Program-made: the position numbers and the translations under genes
Part shown: positions 48,101 to 57,064 of the stretch, in pieces
Numbering within the stretch: position 1 is the first letter of the stretch
Layout: every line of letters begins with the position of its first letter
DNA from: Pseudomonadales bacterium
Lineage (GTDB): Bacteria; Pseudomonadota; Gammaproteobacteria; Pseudomonadales; UBA7434
Length of the DNA: 64,000 nucleotides
Direction of reading: 5' to 3'
NCBI GenBank assembly: GCA_028223755.1
Contig: JAOIUY010000012.1
Coordinates: 1-64,000 of the forward strand
The notes under the pieces: generated by a model
Told to the model about the DNA's origin: nothing
Seen by the model: the letters and a program-made list of their open reading frames with translations, nothing else
Database searches by the model: none

Positions 48101-49373
48101 TATCAAGAACTATTTTATTAATATTTTTATAACCGCGCAGAGCAAAAAAAGCAATATAACTGTAACTCACAAGAGCTAAAAGTAGCGAAAGCTGAATCCC
48201 AACAGCATCAGCCAAGAAACCCTGCATAACAGGAATGATGGCGCCACCAATAATCGCCAAACAAAGTATTCCCGAGGCCTGACTCATAACAACGCCCAAC
48301 TTAGTCACCGCCAAAATAAATATAGTAGGAAACATAATTGAGTTACATAAACCAACCGTAAGAATAGACCACATTGCCCAATAGCCGCTGGAAAAAACAG
48401 CCATAATAATACATAAGCTTGCCATCACAGTATTAAAAAGCAGAATGCGATGAGGACGAATACGATACATCAAAAAGAAACCGGCAAATCGACCAATCAT
48501 TGACCCTGCCCAAAAAATAACAACGTACTCACTAGCTTTCGCCTCTGACATGTTGCCGATCGATGTGTCTGAAATAAAATTCACCAATAAGCTACCAATA
48601 GATACCTCTACACCAACGTAAAAAAAGATGCCTAAAGCGCCATACATAAGAGGTTTATGCGTCATTAAAGTCTGCATCATGCTTTTAAAGTTGACTAGCT
48701 GAGCGTCGTTAGAATCAAGAGCTTCAACAGAAGCCGCATGAACAACTGGGTGCAAACGAAGACGACTAAAAGCAAAAGCCAGCGTGGCTAATAAAGTAGC
48801 AATCATCAAATAAGGTAACTTAACACTATCGGCATTAGGAACCACCTGCCCTAGTGCCGAGAAAATAAAAATTGACGCAAGAAAAGGAGCAAAAGTAGTT
48901 CCAAGCGCGTTAAAACCTTGTGTTAAATTCAAACGACTGGAAGCTGTTTTTTTTGAGCCGAGCAAGGCAACATATGGGTTGGCCGCAACCTGCAAACAAC
49001 AAACACCTATCGCTATCACAGCGAGTGCCAATAAGAAGATCGGGTATGATATTAATTGAGCAGCAGGAAAAAACAAGATACAACCTAACGATGCAACCGA
49101 AAGACCAAAAACAATACCTTTTTGGTAACCGATTTTATTAACCAGTATGCCCAGCGGAATGGAAAAAATAAAAAATACGCTAAAAAAACTAAACTGAACC
49201 AACATCGCCTGCACGTAGCTAAGATCAAAAACGCCGCGCAGATAAGGAACCAACAAATCATTCAGCGAAGAGATTAAACCCCACATAAAGAATAAAAAAC
49301 CAAGAGCACAAATCTCTTTCTTATATTCAATTTGAGAAAAAATATTACCTGAATGGCGTATTAAATTTCTCAA
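48093..49373 (-). CDS. FucP-type sugar:H+ symporter (MFS)
   Basis: This 426-residue twelve-helix permease resembles the FucP/GluP branch: FFMWGLISSLNDLLVPYLRGVFDLSYVQA and VQFSFFSVFFIFSIPLG near the N-terminus and QVAANPYVALLG in the fourth segment. Family members carry L-fucose, glucose, galactose or N-acetylglucosamine across the inner membrane. The substrate here is unknown; it is likely the main monosaccharide of the glycan. The start is TTG at 49373, 2 nt after the stop of the upstream beta-helix gene. Confidence 0.88.
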   Translation of the reverse strand: MRNLIRHSGNIFSQIEYKKEICALGFLFFMWGLISSLNDLLVPYLRGVFDLSYVQAMLVQFSFFSVFFIFSIPLGILVNKIGYQKGIVFGLSVASLGCILFFPAAQLISYPIFLLALAVIAIGVCCLQVAANPYVALLGSKKTASSRLNLTQGFNALGTTFAPFLASIFIFSALGQVVPNADSVKLPYLMIATLLATLAFAFSRLRLHPVVHAASVEALDSNDAQLVNFKSMMQTLMTHKPLMYGALGIFFYVGVEVSIGSLLVNFISDTSIGNMSEAKASEYVVIFWAGSMIGRFAGFFLMYRIRPHRILLFNTVMASLCIIMAVFSSGYWAMWSILTVGLCNSIMFPTIFILAVTKLGVVMSQASGILCLAIIGGAIIPVMQGFLADAVGIQLSLLLALVSYSYIAFFALRGYKNINKIVLDNE

Positions 49374-49375
49374 AA

Positions 49376-51139
49376 TTAATGAGGACCTTTTCGCCGCATA
49401 CCAATCGCAAGCAAAATACCAGCAAGCAACGATGTTAGAGTGGAGGAAATCATGGGTATATTAAACTCTTCTTCAGATATAAAGCCCGACAATAACTCAT
49501 TAGCGTTATAAGCGCCAATATGTGGAGCTATTGAATCTGAAACAGCATTACCAAAATAATCTCGCCCACCGTTATTGAAGCTATATGTGGCCGCATCAGA
49601 AGAGCCTTGAATGATTTTACCCGCATGCTTCGCTGGGCTACCACTGACTAACTTATACATTGATGGCAGCTCAGAACCGGCTAAGCGCAGCCCCGGATTA
49701 TTATAAACAGCATTGGTCGTTAATTTTTGGTCGAGTGAAAAAGAAGCCAAAGGATAGAATAAGTTATTACTCACGCTAAGTTGCACGCCCTGATCAGACA
49801 ATACGGTCATCAATGGCTCACTACCCTGATCAAGATAAATCAGATTATTATAAAAATGCGTCTCGCCACTATTGGCATGAAAATAAACTTCCGGCCTAAT
49901 TATAGAAGGAACAAAAACCGTATTGTTATAAATAAAATTATTAGTGCTAGGACAGCCACCATTAATATTACAATAGTCCGACACGTGAAAAATACGGCCG
50001 TTTTGCAACGCCCCATCAACACCTTCAATCCTAGAACCATCGGCGACACTAATGTTATATCGATAACCCGAATTAACATTGGCCCCTAATATCTGGGCAA
50101 AACCACCCTCATTGTTATAACTAAAATTATACTGCACCACGACATTTTCGTTATTGTAATCAATATGCACGCCGTAGGAATCCAAAGGCCCTTTCGCATT
50201 CTTAAATACATTGTTCTGAATGACGACATTTTTTGAATCAAAAGGCCACGTGCCACTGCCTCGCTGCCACATTCTAGAATCATCACTAGAACCCGTGCCA
50301 TCAAAAAGATTATTTTCAACCAATATATTGGCAGCTTTGACAGATACAAAACCTGAGCCACCTGTATTCAAGAAGGATGAATTACGAAGCGTAAAATCAA
50401 AATGCTTATGAAGGTCGCTTCCATTTAAGCCTAAGGGTTTTATCCAAATGCCATAGTGGCCGGTTTTTTCAATAGTGACTGAATCAATTACGACATTAGA
50501 AATAGTATTAATATTATTTGCAGCTACATTCGATTGTGATTCAAACTTAACACCGTAGCCTTGGTGCTTAAGAGTTAAGGTATTGGGCGTGGGGTAGATA
50601 TCATGAATATTAATATTGTTGAACCGGAAATAGCTCAGTGACCGCGTGCTTGCAACAATTTTTATACCAAACCTAACATCGCGACCCGAGCCCCAGTTAT
50701 TTTCTTGGCCACCAAAACCCGTGAGCTTTTTAGCTTGGCCATTGCTAGCATCTAGATATGAGGCCTCATTAGTCAACTCAAGATTGCTTATCTCATAATA
50801 ATCGTCATTAAAAATAAGTATGCTAGCCTGAAAACCATCACCGTCGATAATGGCAGGAACTTCGCCCCCATAAGAATTAATATGGATAGGCAGCGCTTGA
50901 GTACCAGAACCTTTAGGCCAAAGCATGCCACTCCATTGATCGCCCGATTTAAATAAAACACGATCACCGGGCAACAAGTTTAATGAATTGATCTTAGCCA
51001 ATGACTGAAAAGCAGATTCGGCCGCTGCTCCATTATTAAGGTCATTACCCTGCGAAGAACTAATATAATAGTCAGACGCATAAGCTAACATCGAGAAGCT
51101 ATAAATAAATAGAGAAACTAATAAGTTTCTTACCTTCAT
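49376..51139 (-). CDS. Secreted beta-helix protein, paralogue B, with C-terminal anchor
   Basis: The 587-residue protein has a signal peptide and the same entry motif as paralogue A (YYISSSQGNDLNNGAAAESA, LLPGDRVLFKSGDQW). Beta-helix turns follow, for example VRFGIKI, ENNLFDGTG, VVQYNFSYNNEGG and FIYNNTVFV. Its C-terminus differs: FNIPMISSTLTSLLAGILLAIGMRRK is a motif, helix and basic end similar to exosortase-type sorting tails. A surface-held polysaccharide-cleaving enzyme is plausible; catalytic residues and family cannot be given. AAGGA lies upstream of the ATG. Confidence 0.82.
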   Translation of the reverse strand: MKVRNLLVSLFIYSFSMLAYASDYYISSSQGNDLNNGAAAESAFQSLAKINSLNLLPGDRVLFKSGDQWSGMLWPKGSGTQALPIHINSYGGEVPAIIDGDGFQASILIFNDDYYEISNLELTNEASYLDASNGQAKKLTGFGGQENNWGSGRDVRFGIKIVASTRSLSYFRFNNINIHDIYPTPNTLTLKHQGYGVKFESQSNVAANNINTISNVVIDSVTIEKTGHYGIWIKPLGLNGSDLHKHFDFTLRNSSFLNTGGSGFVSVKAANILVENNLFDGTGSSDDSRMWQRGSGTWPFDSKNVVIQNNVFKNAKGPLDSYGVHIDYNNENVVVQYNFSYNNEGGFAQILGANVNSGYRYNISVADGSRIEGVDGALQNGRIFHVSDYCNINGGCPSTNNFIYNNTVFVPSIIRPEVYFHANSGETHFYNNLIYLDQGSEPLMTVLSDQGVQLSVSNNLFYPLASFSLDQKLTTNAVYNNPGLRLAGSELPSMYKLVSGSPAKHAGKIIQGSSDAATYSFNNGGRDYFGNAVSDSIAPHIGAYNANELLSGFISEEEFNIPMISSTLTSLLAGILLAIGMRRKGPH

Positions 51140-51185
51140 CTCACGTTTTCCTTTTAAGATAAAATACTCAAGAATAAGCTAGCCT

Positions 51186-51219
51186 AAAAAAAATCCCTAT
51201 CATTTAGACAGGGATTTTT
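51186..51219 (-). terminator. Terminator between tail-anchored gene and beta-helix B
   Basis: On the minus strand AAAAATCCCT and AGGGATTTTT form a 10-bp stem around an 11-nt loop and end in T8. It lies 45 nt after the stop of the 51264-52319 gene and may attenuate read-through into the beta-helix gene. Confidence 0.82.
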
Positions 51220-51263
51220 GTGGAGATTATGAATATCATAAACGATTTAAAACACAAGCAGTG

Positions 51264-52319
51264 TTATTTTTTATTCAATAATGGAAACTTTCTGAAAGAA
51301 ATTAATGCTAGAACCCCTGCAAATAACCATTGAAAAACAATCGGCAGAGTTGGGACTTTATAAACAGATTCAACTTCTTCAGGCACTTCCGCTGGATCAA
51401 TCTCAGTGACAAGTGCTGCTGTTTCGAAAAAAGTCCCTTCAAAAGCAATATTGTCTAATTGAGCTTGGCCACTCCCCGTTTCACCCGACCAAAGAAAGCG
51501 AAAAGCCGCTTTTTCACCCGGCGGAATATAAACTGCACTATCGGCGACTCCGCCCAAGGATCTTGAGGTTTGATTTATCTTTTCCATTTCTCCAGAAGCA
51601 ACCAACGCATTATCCCATAAAATCGTACTTATCGGTTTAAGGTTGACCACCTCAAGCCCAGTAGTTTTTTTGATCAAACTTCCTGGAGATGCTAAATATT
51701 TAACCTCTAACTTATTGGGCGCTGATGGATTTTCTAATGTACGCGCAAGGTAATGCATGAATTCCAATCTAAAATAATAATCGCTATTATTGGTAATCGA
51801 AATATCACCTTTCAATCGGTTAGACTGACTGAGATCAGCGTTATTCCCAAACTTCCACGAAACTGTTCCCGTACCAATTGGACCACCATTTGGACCAGCC
51901 TCGTAGGGACCAATACGCGTGCCCGGTAGCACATTCGATCCAGCTAATGGCCAGTTGACAATTAACTCACCATTTTGAGCAGGTGGCTCTTCATAGTCTC
52001 CATTTAGCACCCCACCAAAACGGGGGCCGTTAAGAAAATCGTTATTGGTTGCAATGCCCAACCCTGTCCAACCTTGATTAGAAGCCCCAGGGCCTATATC
52101 CGCACTGAGATAATGATTAGAAGCACTAATACCACCAACCGGTGATGAATCGTAAGTTGAGTTCGTATCAGGCGTATTATCAGCGACACCTGAGTTATTA
52201 TCAGTTGGATCACTAGCATCAAAGGTTTGCCAACCAATCAGAGCACTGCCCTCTCCAGCAAAAGTATAAAAACTTAATGAAGAACTCAAAACGAGAATCA
52301 AGGATGATTTAAGAGTCAT
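51264..52319 (-). CDS. Secreted protein with VPTLP-type sorting tail, paralogue of neighbour
   Basis: The 351-residue protein has a signal peptide (LVLSSSLSFYTFA), an Asn/Gly/Ser-rich body and the C-terminal tail VPTLPIVFQWLFAGVLALISF followed by a basic end, similar to IPTL- or PEP-CTERM tails. It shares several motifs with the protein at 52436-53257: LKGDI.I.NNSDYYF, VKYLASPGS and QLDNIAFEG.F. I do not recognise the family; it may be a beta-sandwich. Its place in a polysaccharide locus without SusD suggests surface glycan binding, which is inference. Confidence 0.78.
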   Translation of the reverse strand: MTLKSSLILVLSSSLSFYTFAGEGSALIGWQTFDASDPTDNNSGVADNTPDTNSTYDSSPVGGISASNHYLSADIGPGASNQGWTGLGIATNNDFLNGPRFGGVLNGDYEEPPAQNGELIVNWPLAGSNVLPGTRIGPYEAGPNGGPIGTGTVSWKFGNNADLSQSNRLKGDISITNNSDYYFRLEFMHYLARTLENPSAPNKLEVKYLASPGSLIKKTTGLEVVNLKPISTILWDNALVASGEMEKINQTSRSLGGVADSAVYIPPGEKAAFRFLWSGETGSGQAQLDNIAFEGTFFETAALVTEIDPAEVPEEVESVYKVPTLPIVFQWLFAGVLALISFRKFPLLNKK

Positions 52320-52360
52320 TTTATAATTTCCAAATTAGATTCTTGATAAAAAAATTAAAA

Positions 52361-52395
52361 AAGCCGCTTAATAGCATTTATTTATTAAGCGGCTT
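52361..52395 (-). terminator. Strong terminator/attenuator after the first tail-anchored gene
   Basis: AAGCCGCTTAATA and TATTAAGCGGCTT form a perfect 13-bp stem around a 9-nt loop; on the minus strand the stem is followed by TTTTTTAATTTTTTT. It lies 40 nt after the stop of the 52436-53257 gene, within the apparent operon, so that gene may be expressed far more than those downstream. Confidence 0.88.
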
Positions 52396-52435
52396 CATAC
52401 CCTATAAACATACAACTCTTACAAGTTAAATAACA

Positions 52436-53257
52436 TTACTTGCGACGAGAAGCTATTAAACCAGCTAAAGCAGAACCAAATAGCCATGCCGATGCTGGTA
52501 CGGGTACCGCTGAAAAAGCAGCTGGAGTAGCAACTGAAGTTAATGTTGCATCAGTATAAAACTCACCTTCAAAGGCAATATTATCTAACTGAGAAAAACC
52601 ACCGCCTGTCTGGCCGGTAAATGCAAAACGTAAGGACGCTTTATCTCCCGGTGCAAGATAGCCTGTACCAGAAAGCGGAGCTCCCAAACCTACAGAAGTA
52701 TCTTTACCTGTAGTTTCAGTACCGCCCCAAGTTAGAGTTTTAAGAACCTTGTTATCAACGATCTCATTACCTGTACCTTTATGAGTCAAGTTACTGCCTT
52801 CTGGAGAAGCAAGGTAGGTAAGCTTAAGAGTCGTAGCTGAAGTAGCCGCAGCTCGTCTTGAATCGAAATGGATCTTTGTAAATTTAAAATATGAATCACT
52901 GTTATTAACTAGCTGGATATCACCTTTTAATTGCTTTGCAGATGAAAATTTCCAAGAGTCATTACCGTTCGCAATTGTAGCTGGACCGCCAAAACCGAAC
53001 GTAGGGTCATTTAGCGCACCAGAAACTGCAGTGGTTAATTTACCGTGACCTTTGAATCCGCTCGCAGATGCATCAGCACCTATATTTGCAGTCAGATAAG
53101 CGCTCGAAGATTGGTCGGGAGTTGTATCGTAGATTCCAGAATCATTATTGCCCGCTGTCACATTATCAAAAGAAGTGAATCCTACGTAAGCCGCAAAAGA
53201 ACTTTGGCTAGCAAATAATAAAACCGACGTCATACCTATCACATTAGGTAGCTTCAT
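52436..53257 (-). CDS. Secreted PEP-CTERM protein of the polysaccharide locus
   Basis: The 273-residue protein has a signal peptide ending near SSFAA, a body with GFTSFDNVTAGNNDSGIYDTT, LKGDIQLVNNSDSYFKF, KLTYLASPEGSN and SQLDNIAFEGEF, and a classical PEP-CTERM end: VPVPASAWLFGSALAGLIASRRK. The body is paralogous to the next gene's product. It should be processed by an exosortase (not in the window) and held at or released from the surface. It is the first gene of its unit, behind operator 3 and before a strong terminator, a position that fits abundant expression. Glycan binding is inferred. Confidence 0.82.
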   Translation of the reverse strand: MKLPNVIGMTSVLLFASQSSFAAYVGFTSFDNVTAGNNDSGIYDTTPDQSSSAYLTANIGADASASGFKGHGKLTTAVSGALNDPTFGFGGPATIANGNDSWKFSSAKQLKGDIQLVNNSDSYFKFTKIHFDSRRAAATSATTLKLTYLASPEGSNLTHKGTGNEIVDNKVLKTLTWGGTETTGKDTSVGLGAPLSGTGYLAPGDKASLRFAFTGQTGGGFSQLDNIAFEGEFYTDATLTSVATPAAFSAVPVPASAWLFGSALAGLIASRRK

Positions 53258-53357
53258 TTTATTCTCCAGGTTATCAATGCCAAAAAGTTCATGGGGTGAA
53301 GCAATTTGACTGTTTTTATTATTTTAAATATTTTGTTTATGTCGTTTAAACGCAGTA

Positions 53358-53371
53358 TGACAGCGCTGACA
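53358..53371 (-). promoter_or_regulatory. Putative LacI-family operator 3
   Basis: TGACAGCGCTGACA, identical to the sites at 36040 and 46907, lies 100 bp before the PEP-CTERM gene in the gap between it and the divergent recQ. The gap 53258-53639 shows no gene. Confidence 0.72.
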
Positions 53372-53639
53372 TTGGTTAAATAATAGCACGTACACTCCCC
53401 ATGTCAAGATAAAGCCGCCTCACATCTGAATAGTTTTATATCAAAAAGGAGCTAATTTAAAGTTATTGACAGAAAAGCTGAGAAGGGTAAAGTATTGATA
53501 TTACTTGCATAAATGAATTGTTTAGTACATTTTAGAGTAATCGACAGGTAGTCTTATGCCATTGTCTTTTAAAAGACGTACCCAAATACAGTAACCGCAG
53601 CAAGGATTGCTCGGTAATGTTCAATCAAGGAATATCATT

Positions 53640-55523
53640 ATGTCATCGCCTCAAACTGAAAAATCAGACATCCCGCCTAACACATCATCGCTGACCAACC
53701 GATCGCCACAAACAATACTGGAATCTATTTTCGGTTATAGCGAATTTCGCGACCAACAACAAACCATTATCGAATCAGCTATTGAAGGCCGAGATAGCTT
53801 AGTCATTATGCCTACAGGTGGAGGCAAATCACTTTGCTATCAAATACCGGCTTTAGTAAGAGAAGGCACCGGTATTGTTATTTCGCCGCTTATTGCCCTT
53901 ATGCAAGATCAGGTCTCTGCTCTAATGCAGGTCGGTATTCAAGCTGCGTTTCTTAACTCAACGCTAACTGATATGGAAACGGCCAAAGTTATTGAACAGA
54001 TGCAAGCAGGCGCGTTAGATCTGCTTTATATCGCCCCTGAACGTATTAACCAGCCAGCAACGCGTAATTGGCTCAGTAACTGTAATATCTCGCTAATCGC
54101 CATTGACGAGGCTCACTGTGTTTCACAATGGGGTCATGACTTTAGACAAGACTATTTAATGCTGAACCAGTTAAAGCAGAATTTTCCTAACGTGCCAAGA
54201 ATGGCGCTAACGGCTACCGCCACCCCTCGCTCACAAATCGATATCGTTAATAATCTTGAATTAAATACGCCTGCCAAATTTGTCAGTAGCTTTGATCGAC
54301 CTAATATTCACTATGCTGTTGCCGCTAAGAGCGATGCAAAAAAGCAACTTCTCAAATTTTTAACCGGACACCGAGATGAAAGCGGCATTATTTATTGCCT
54401 ATCTCGTAAAAGAGTCGAATCGACTGCAGCTTGGCTAAACGATAGAGGCTTAACAGCACTCCCCTATCACGCGGGGCTTGCCGCACAGACTCGCGCCGAA
54501 AACCAAGCACGCTTTCTTCGAGAAGACGCTGTCATTATGGTGGCAACTATTGCCTTTGGTATGGGCATAGACAAACCGGACGTGCGCTTTGTTGCCCATA
54601 TGAATTTACCTAAGAGTCTCGAATCTTACTATCAGGAGACCGGACGAGCTGGTCGCGATGGCGAACCCGCCGAAGCGTTTATGATTTATGGCTTAGATGA
54701 CGTCGTGCAACTTTCACAGTTTATTGATAACTCTGATACCAGCGTTGAGTACAAACGTAATGAAAAAAGCAAACTCGACGCGTTATTAGGTTGGTGTGAA
54801 GTCACTGAATGTCGAAGACAACCGTTGTTAGATTATTTCGGCGAAGGCAGTTTAGATGCAGCATCAAACAAAACGGCAACTGCTTGTAATTTTTGCGACA
54901 CTTGCCAAACGCCACCTAAAACTTGGGACGCAACCGAAGCGGCACAAAAATTATTATCCTGTGTTTATCGGGTTAATCAACGCTTTGCACTTGGCCATGT
55001 CATTGATGTGTTGCGCGGCAAAAAAACAGAGCGCATAGAACAGTTCAACCACGATAAATTAAGCACCTACGGAATTGGCGTCAACTTATCGCAAAACCAA
55101 TGGCGCTCTATCACTCGGCAATTAATTGTTCGTGGATTATTGCGAGTCGATACTGAACGCTATAACAATTTGACACTAACCGATGCCTCGCGAGAATTAC
55201 TTCAAGGCCAGCTAACACTCTTGCTACGTGAAGATATTAGTGAACCACGACTCAGCAAACCCGTGAAAAAACATTCAAATGGTGTTTCAGAGGAAGATAG
55301 TAGTCTTTGGGATGCTCTTCGCGACTGCAGAAAAGAACTTGCCGATGAGCATAGTATCCCACCGTACATGGTGTTTCATGATGCGACATTAATGGAAATG
55401 ATGGAAACGCATCCTCGCAGCACTGAACAACTGCTATCGATTAGCGGTGTTGGTCAATCAAAATTGGATAAATTTGGCGAGGCTTTTTTGAAAGTCATCA
55501 ATGAACATTTAGCATCCGTTTAG
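53640..55523 (+). CDS. recQ: ATP-dependent DNA helicase RecQ
   Basis: RecQ is a 3'-5' helicase of recombination and repair. Motifs include [13 protein letters not shown], Walker [17 protein letters not shown], Walker [17 protein letters not shown], the RecQ loop, [12 protein letters not shown] and [12 protein letters not shown]. The zinc cysteines are in [12 protein letters not shown] and CNFCDTC, and winged-helix and HRDC domains complete the C-terminus. ATG 53640 has AAGGAA 8 nt upstream; the in-frame start at 53607 lacks one. The linker before HRDC is short, otherwise the length is normal. Confidence 0.96.
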   Translation: MSSPQTEKSDIPPNTSSLTNRSPQTILESIFGYSEFRDQQQTIIESAIEGRDSLVIMPTGGGKSLCYQIPALVREGTGIVISPLIALMQDQVSALMQVGIQAAFLNSTLTDMETAKVIEQMQAGALDLLYIAPERINQPATRNWLSNCNISLIAIDEAHCVSQWGHDFRQDYLMLNQLKQNFPNVPRMALTATATPRSQIDIVNNLELNTPAKFVSSFDRPNIHYAVAAKSDAKKQLLKFLTGHRDESGIIYCLSRKRVESTAAWLNDRGLTALPYHAGLAAQTRAENQARFLREDAVIMVATIAFGMGIDKPDVRFVAHMNLPKSLESYYQETGRAGRDGEPAEAFMIYGLDDVVQLSQFIDNSDTSVEYKRNEKSKLDALLGWCEVTECRRQPLLDYFGEGSLDAASNKTATACNFCDTCQTPPKTWDATEAAQKLLSCVYRVNQRFALGHVIDVLRGKKTERIEQFNHDKLSTYGIGVNLSQNQWRSITRQLIVRGLLRVDTERYNNLTLTDASRELLQGQLTLLLREDISEPRLSKPVKKHSNGVSEEDSSLWDALRDCRKELADEHSIPPYMVFHDATLMEMMETHPRSTEQLLSISGVGQSKLDKFGEAFLKVINEHLASV

Positions 55524-55544
55524 CGTTGCTAACTTTAGCCTCAT

Positions 55545-55952
55545 CTATAAACGACGACGGTCCTTATCTGCACCGACATAAGGGCCGTTTTTAACCTCAA
55601 GTACTTGTGTGCCATCCTCTAAGATTTGATAACCATGGCCGCCACGCAATAAAATAACAATATCCCCTTCTGCTGCCTGCCACTCGTCAACTAACACTTC
55701 ATCGGTGTTGTAAACCTGAACCAAAATGCGACCTTTACGAATATACAAGGTTTCTTGAGTCCACAAAACATTGCGTGTTACTTCATTATGCGTATGTGCC
55801 AGCAGCTCTTTACCGCTATCGTAACCCCAAGTGCCAACTTGAATATAATCTTCATCAGGTGAGAAAAAATTCAAATCGCCCTGCCAAGCATCCTCTGCAG
55901 GAATATGCCTAGCCAGTATTAAATCACCTTGCTTAACTTCTTTAACTGCCAC
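55545..55952 (-). CDS. Cupin-fold protein in the nucleotide-sugar cluster
   Basis: The 135-residue protein looks like a single-domain cupin, with LLAHTHNEVTRNVLWTQETLYIRKGRI supplying the metal-binding-type HxH and the later GDIVILLRGGHGYQ. Similar small cupins occur in surface-polysaccharide clusters, but I cannot assign a reaction; a sugar-binding or isomerase role is possible. It is convergent with recQ (21 nt) and 33 nt after the epimerase gene, so it is probably in that unit. Confidence 0.7.
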   Translation of the reverse strand: MAVKEVKQGDLILARHIPAEDAWQGDLNFFSPDEDYIQVGTWGYDSGKELLAHTHNEVTRNVLWTQETLYIRKGRILVQVYNTDEVLVDEWQAAEGDIVILLRGGHGYQILEDGTQVLEVKNGPYVGADKDRRRL

Positions 55953-55985
55953 GCTATATCGTCCCCATGCCCATCAATTTTGTCA

Positions 55986-56897
55986 TTATTTATTTTGTAA
56001 ATACCAATCAATCGTCGCTTTGACACCCGCTTCAAAATCAGTGTCCGGCTGCCATGAAAAATGCTGCTTACCTCTACTGCCATCAACCGTTTTATAGGGT
56101 GCGCCATCTGGCTTACTGGGATCGAGTTTAATTTCACCTTTATAACCCACAATATCACGAATAATTTCCGCCATAGCTAATATGGAAATACCTTTTGCTA
56201 CACCGATATTAATTGGCTCAGTAGTTGCTGCAACATCTAGACTGCGGACCATCGCCTGCGCACCGTCGTCAACATGTAACCACTCCCGAACAGGGCTACC
56301 ACTTCCCCAGACGTCGACATGAGGCTCATTATTTTCTTTGGCTTGGACAAACTTCATAATCAGAGCACCTAAGGCATGAGAGCGCTCCGCCTCAAAGTGA
56401 TCTTCAGGGCCGTACATGTTCGATAAAATAATATTGATTACATCGAGACCATACTGCTGTGCATAGGCCCAAGCACCAACCCAAGACGCTTTTCTTACAA
56501 AGCCATAAACCATCACGGAATCATGAAGCGGTCCATCCCAGAACTCCTCTTCTTTAAACAGCGTCGCATTACCCGGATAAGCACAATTGGAAATTGGATT
56601 AACAAGCCGAGTCACATTGAATTGCTGTGAGGCTTCAAGCAAATTTAGCGTCATTTGCAAGTTATGTTGAAATATCTCAACCGGCTGCTTTTGGCCAAAC
56701 TGAATACCACCGACGAAAGAGGCGCAATTAAGCACGTACTTTGGCGATACTTTTTTAAACAGGTCCATCGCCTCGGAGCGGTTACGTAAATCGACACCTA
56801 GACTTTTTGAAGTCGGAGTAAATTCGGTATGGCTCGCTTCGAGCAATTGACACACTCGCTTACCTAAAAAACCTGTTGCACCGGTCACTAATATCAT
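55986..56897 (-). CDS. NAD(P)-dependent sugar epimerase, GDP-L-fucose-synthase-like
   Basis: This 303-residue short-chain dehydrogenase has the nucleotide motif VTGATGFLGKRV and family landmarks of GDP-fucose synthase-like enzymes: ISNCAYPGNATLFKEEEFW, NIILSNMYGP and SPVREWLHVDDGAQAM. With gmd nearby it would turn GDP-4-keto-6-deoxymannose into GDP-L-fucose. The usual YxxxK is replaced by YGFVRK, in which Arg is at +4 and Lys at +5; close relatives may share this, but it leaves the exact product open. It is separated from gmd by the plus-strand oxygenase gene. Confidence 0.8.
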   Translation of the reverse strand: MILVTGATGFLGKRVCQLLEASHTEFTPTSKSLGVDLRNRSEAMDLFKKVSPKYVLNCASFVGGIQFGQKQPVEIFQHNLQMTLNLLEASQQFNVTRLVNPISNCAYPGNATLFKEEEFWDGPLHDSVMVYGFVRKASWVGAWAYAQQYGLDVINIILSNMYGPEDHFEAERSHALGALIMKFVQAKENNEPHVDVWGSGSPVREWLHVDDGAQAMVRSLDVAATTEPINIGVAKGISILAMAEIIRDIVGYKGEIKLDPSKPDGAPYKTVDGSRGKQHFSWQPDTDFEAGVKATIDWYLQNK

Positions 56898-57064
56898 TAT
56901 TTGTCTCTTTTTTGTCCTGCATTAGTTCTGATAGCTTTCAGATTAAGTCTAAAAACGGTTTAACTATGCCATGATCAAGTCTACCTGACAATGATAGGCT
57001 TTATAGCTATTATTATCGCAAATAAAACTTAAATCATGTTGCCCGTTGGTAGTAGAATTTAACT

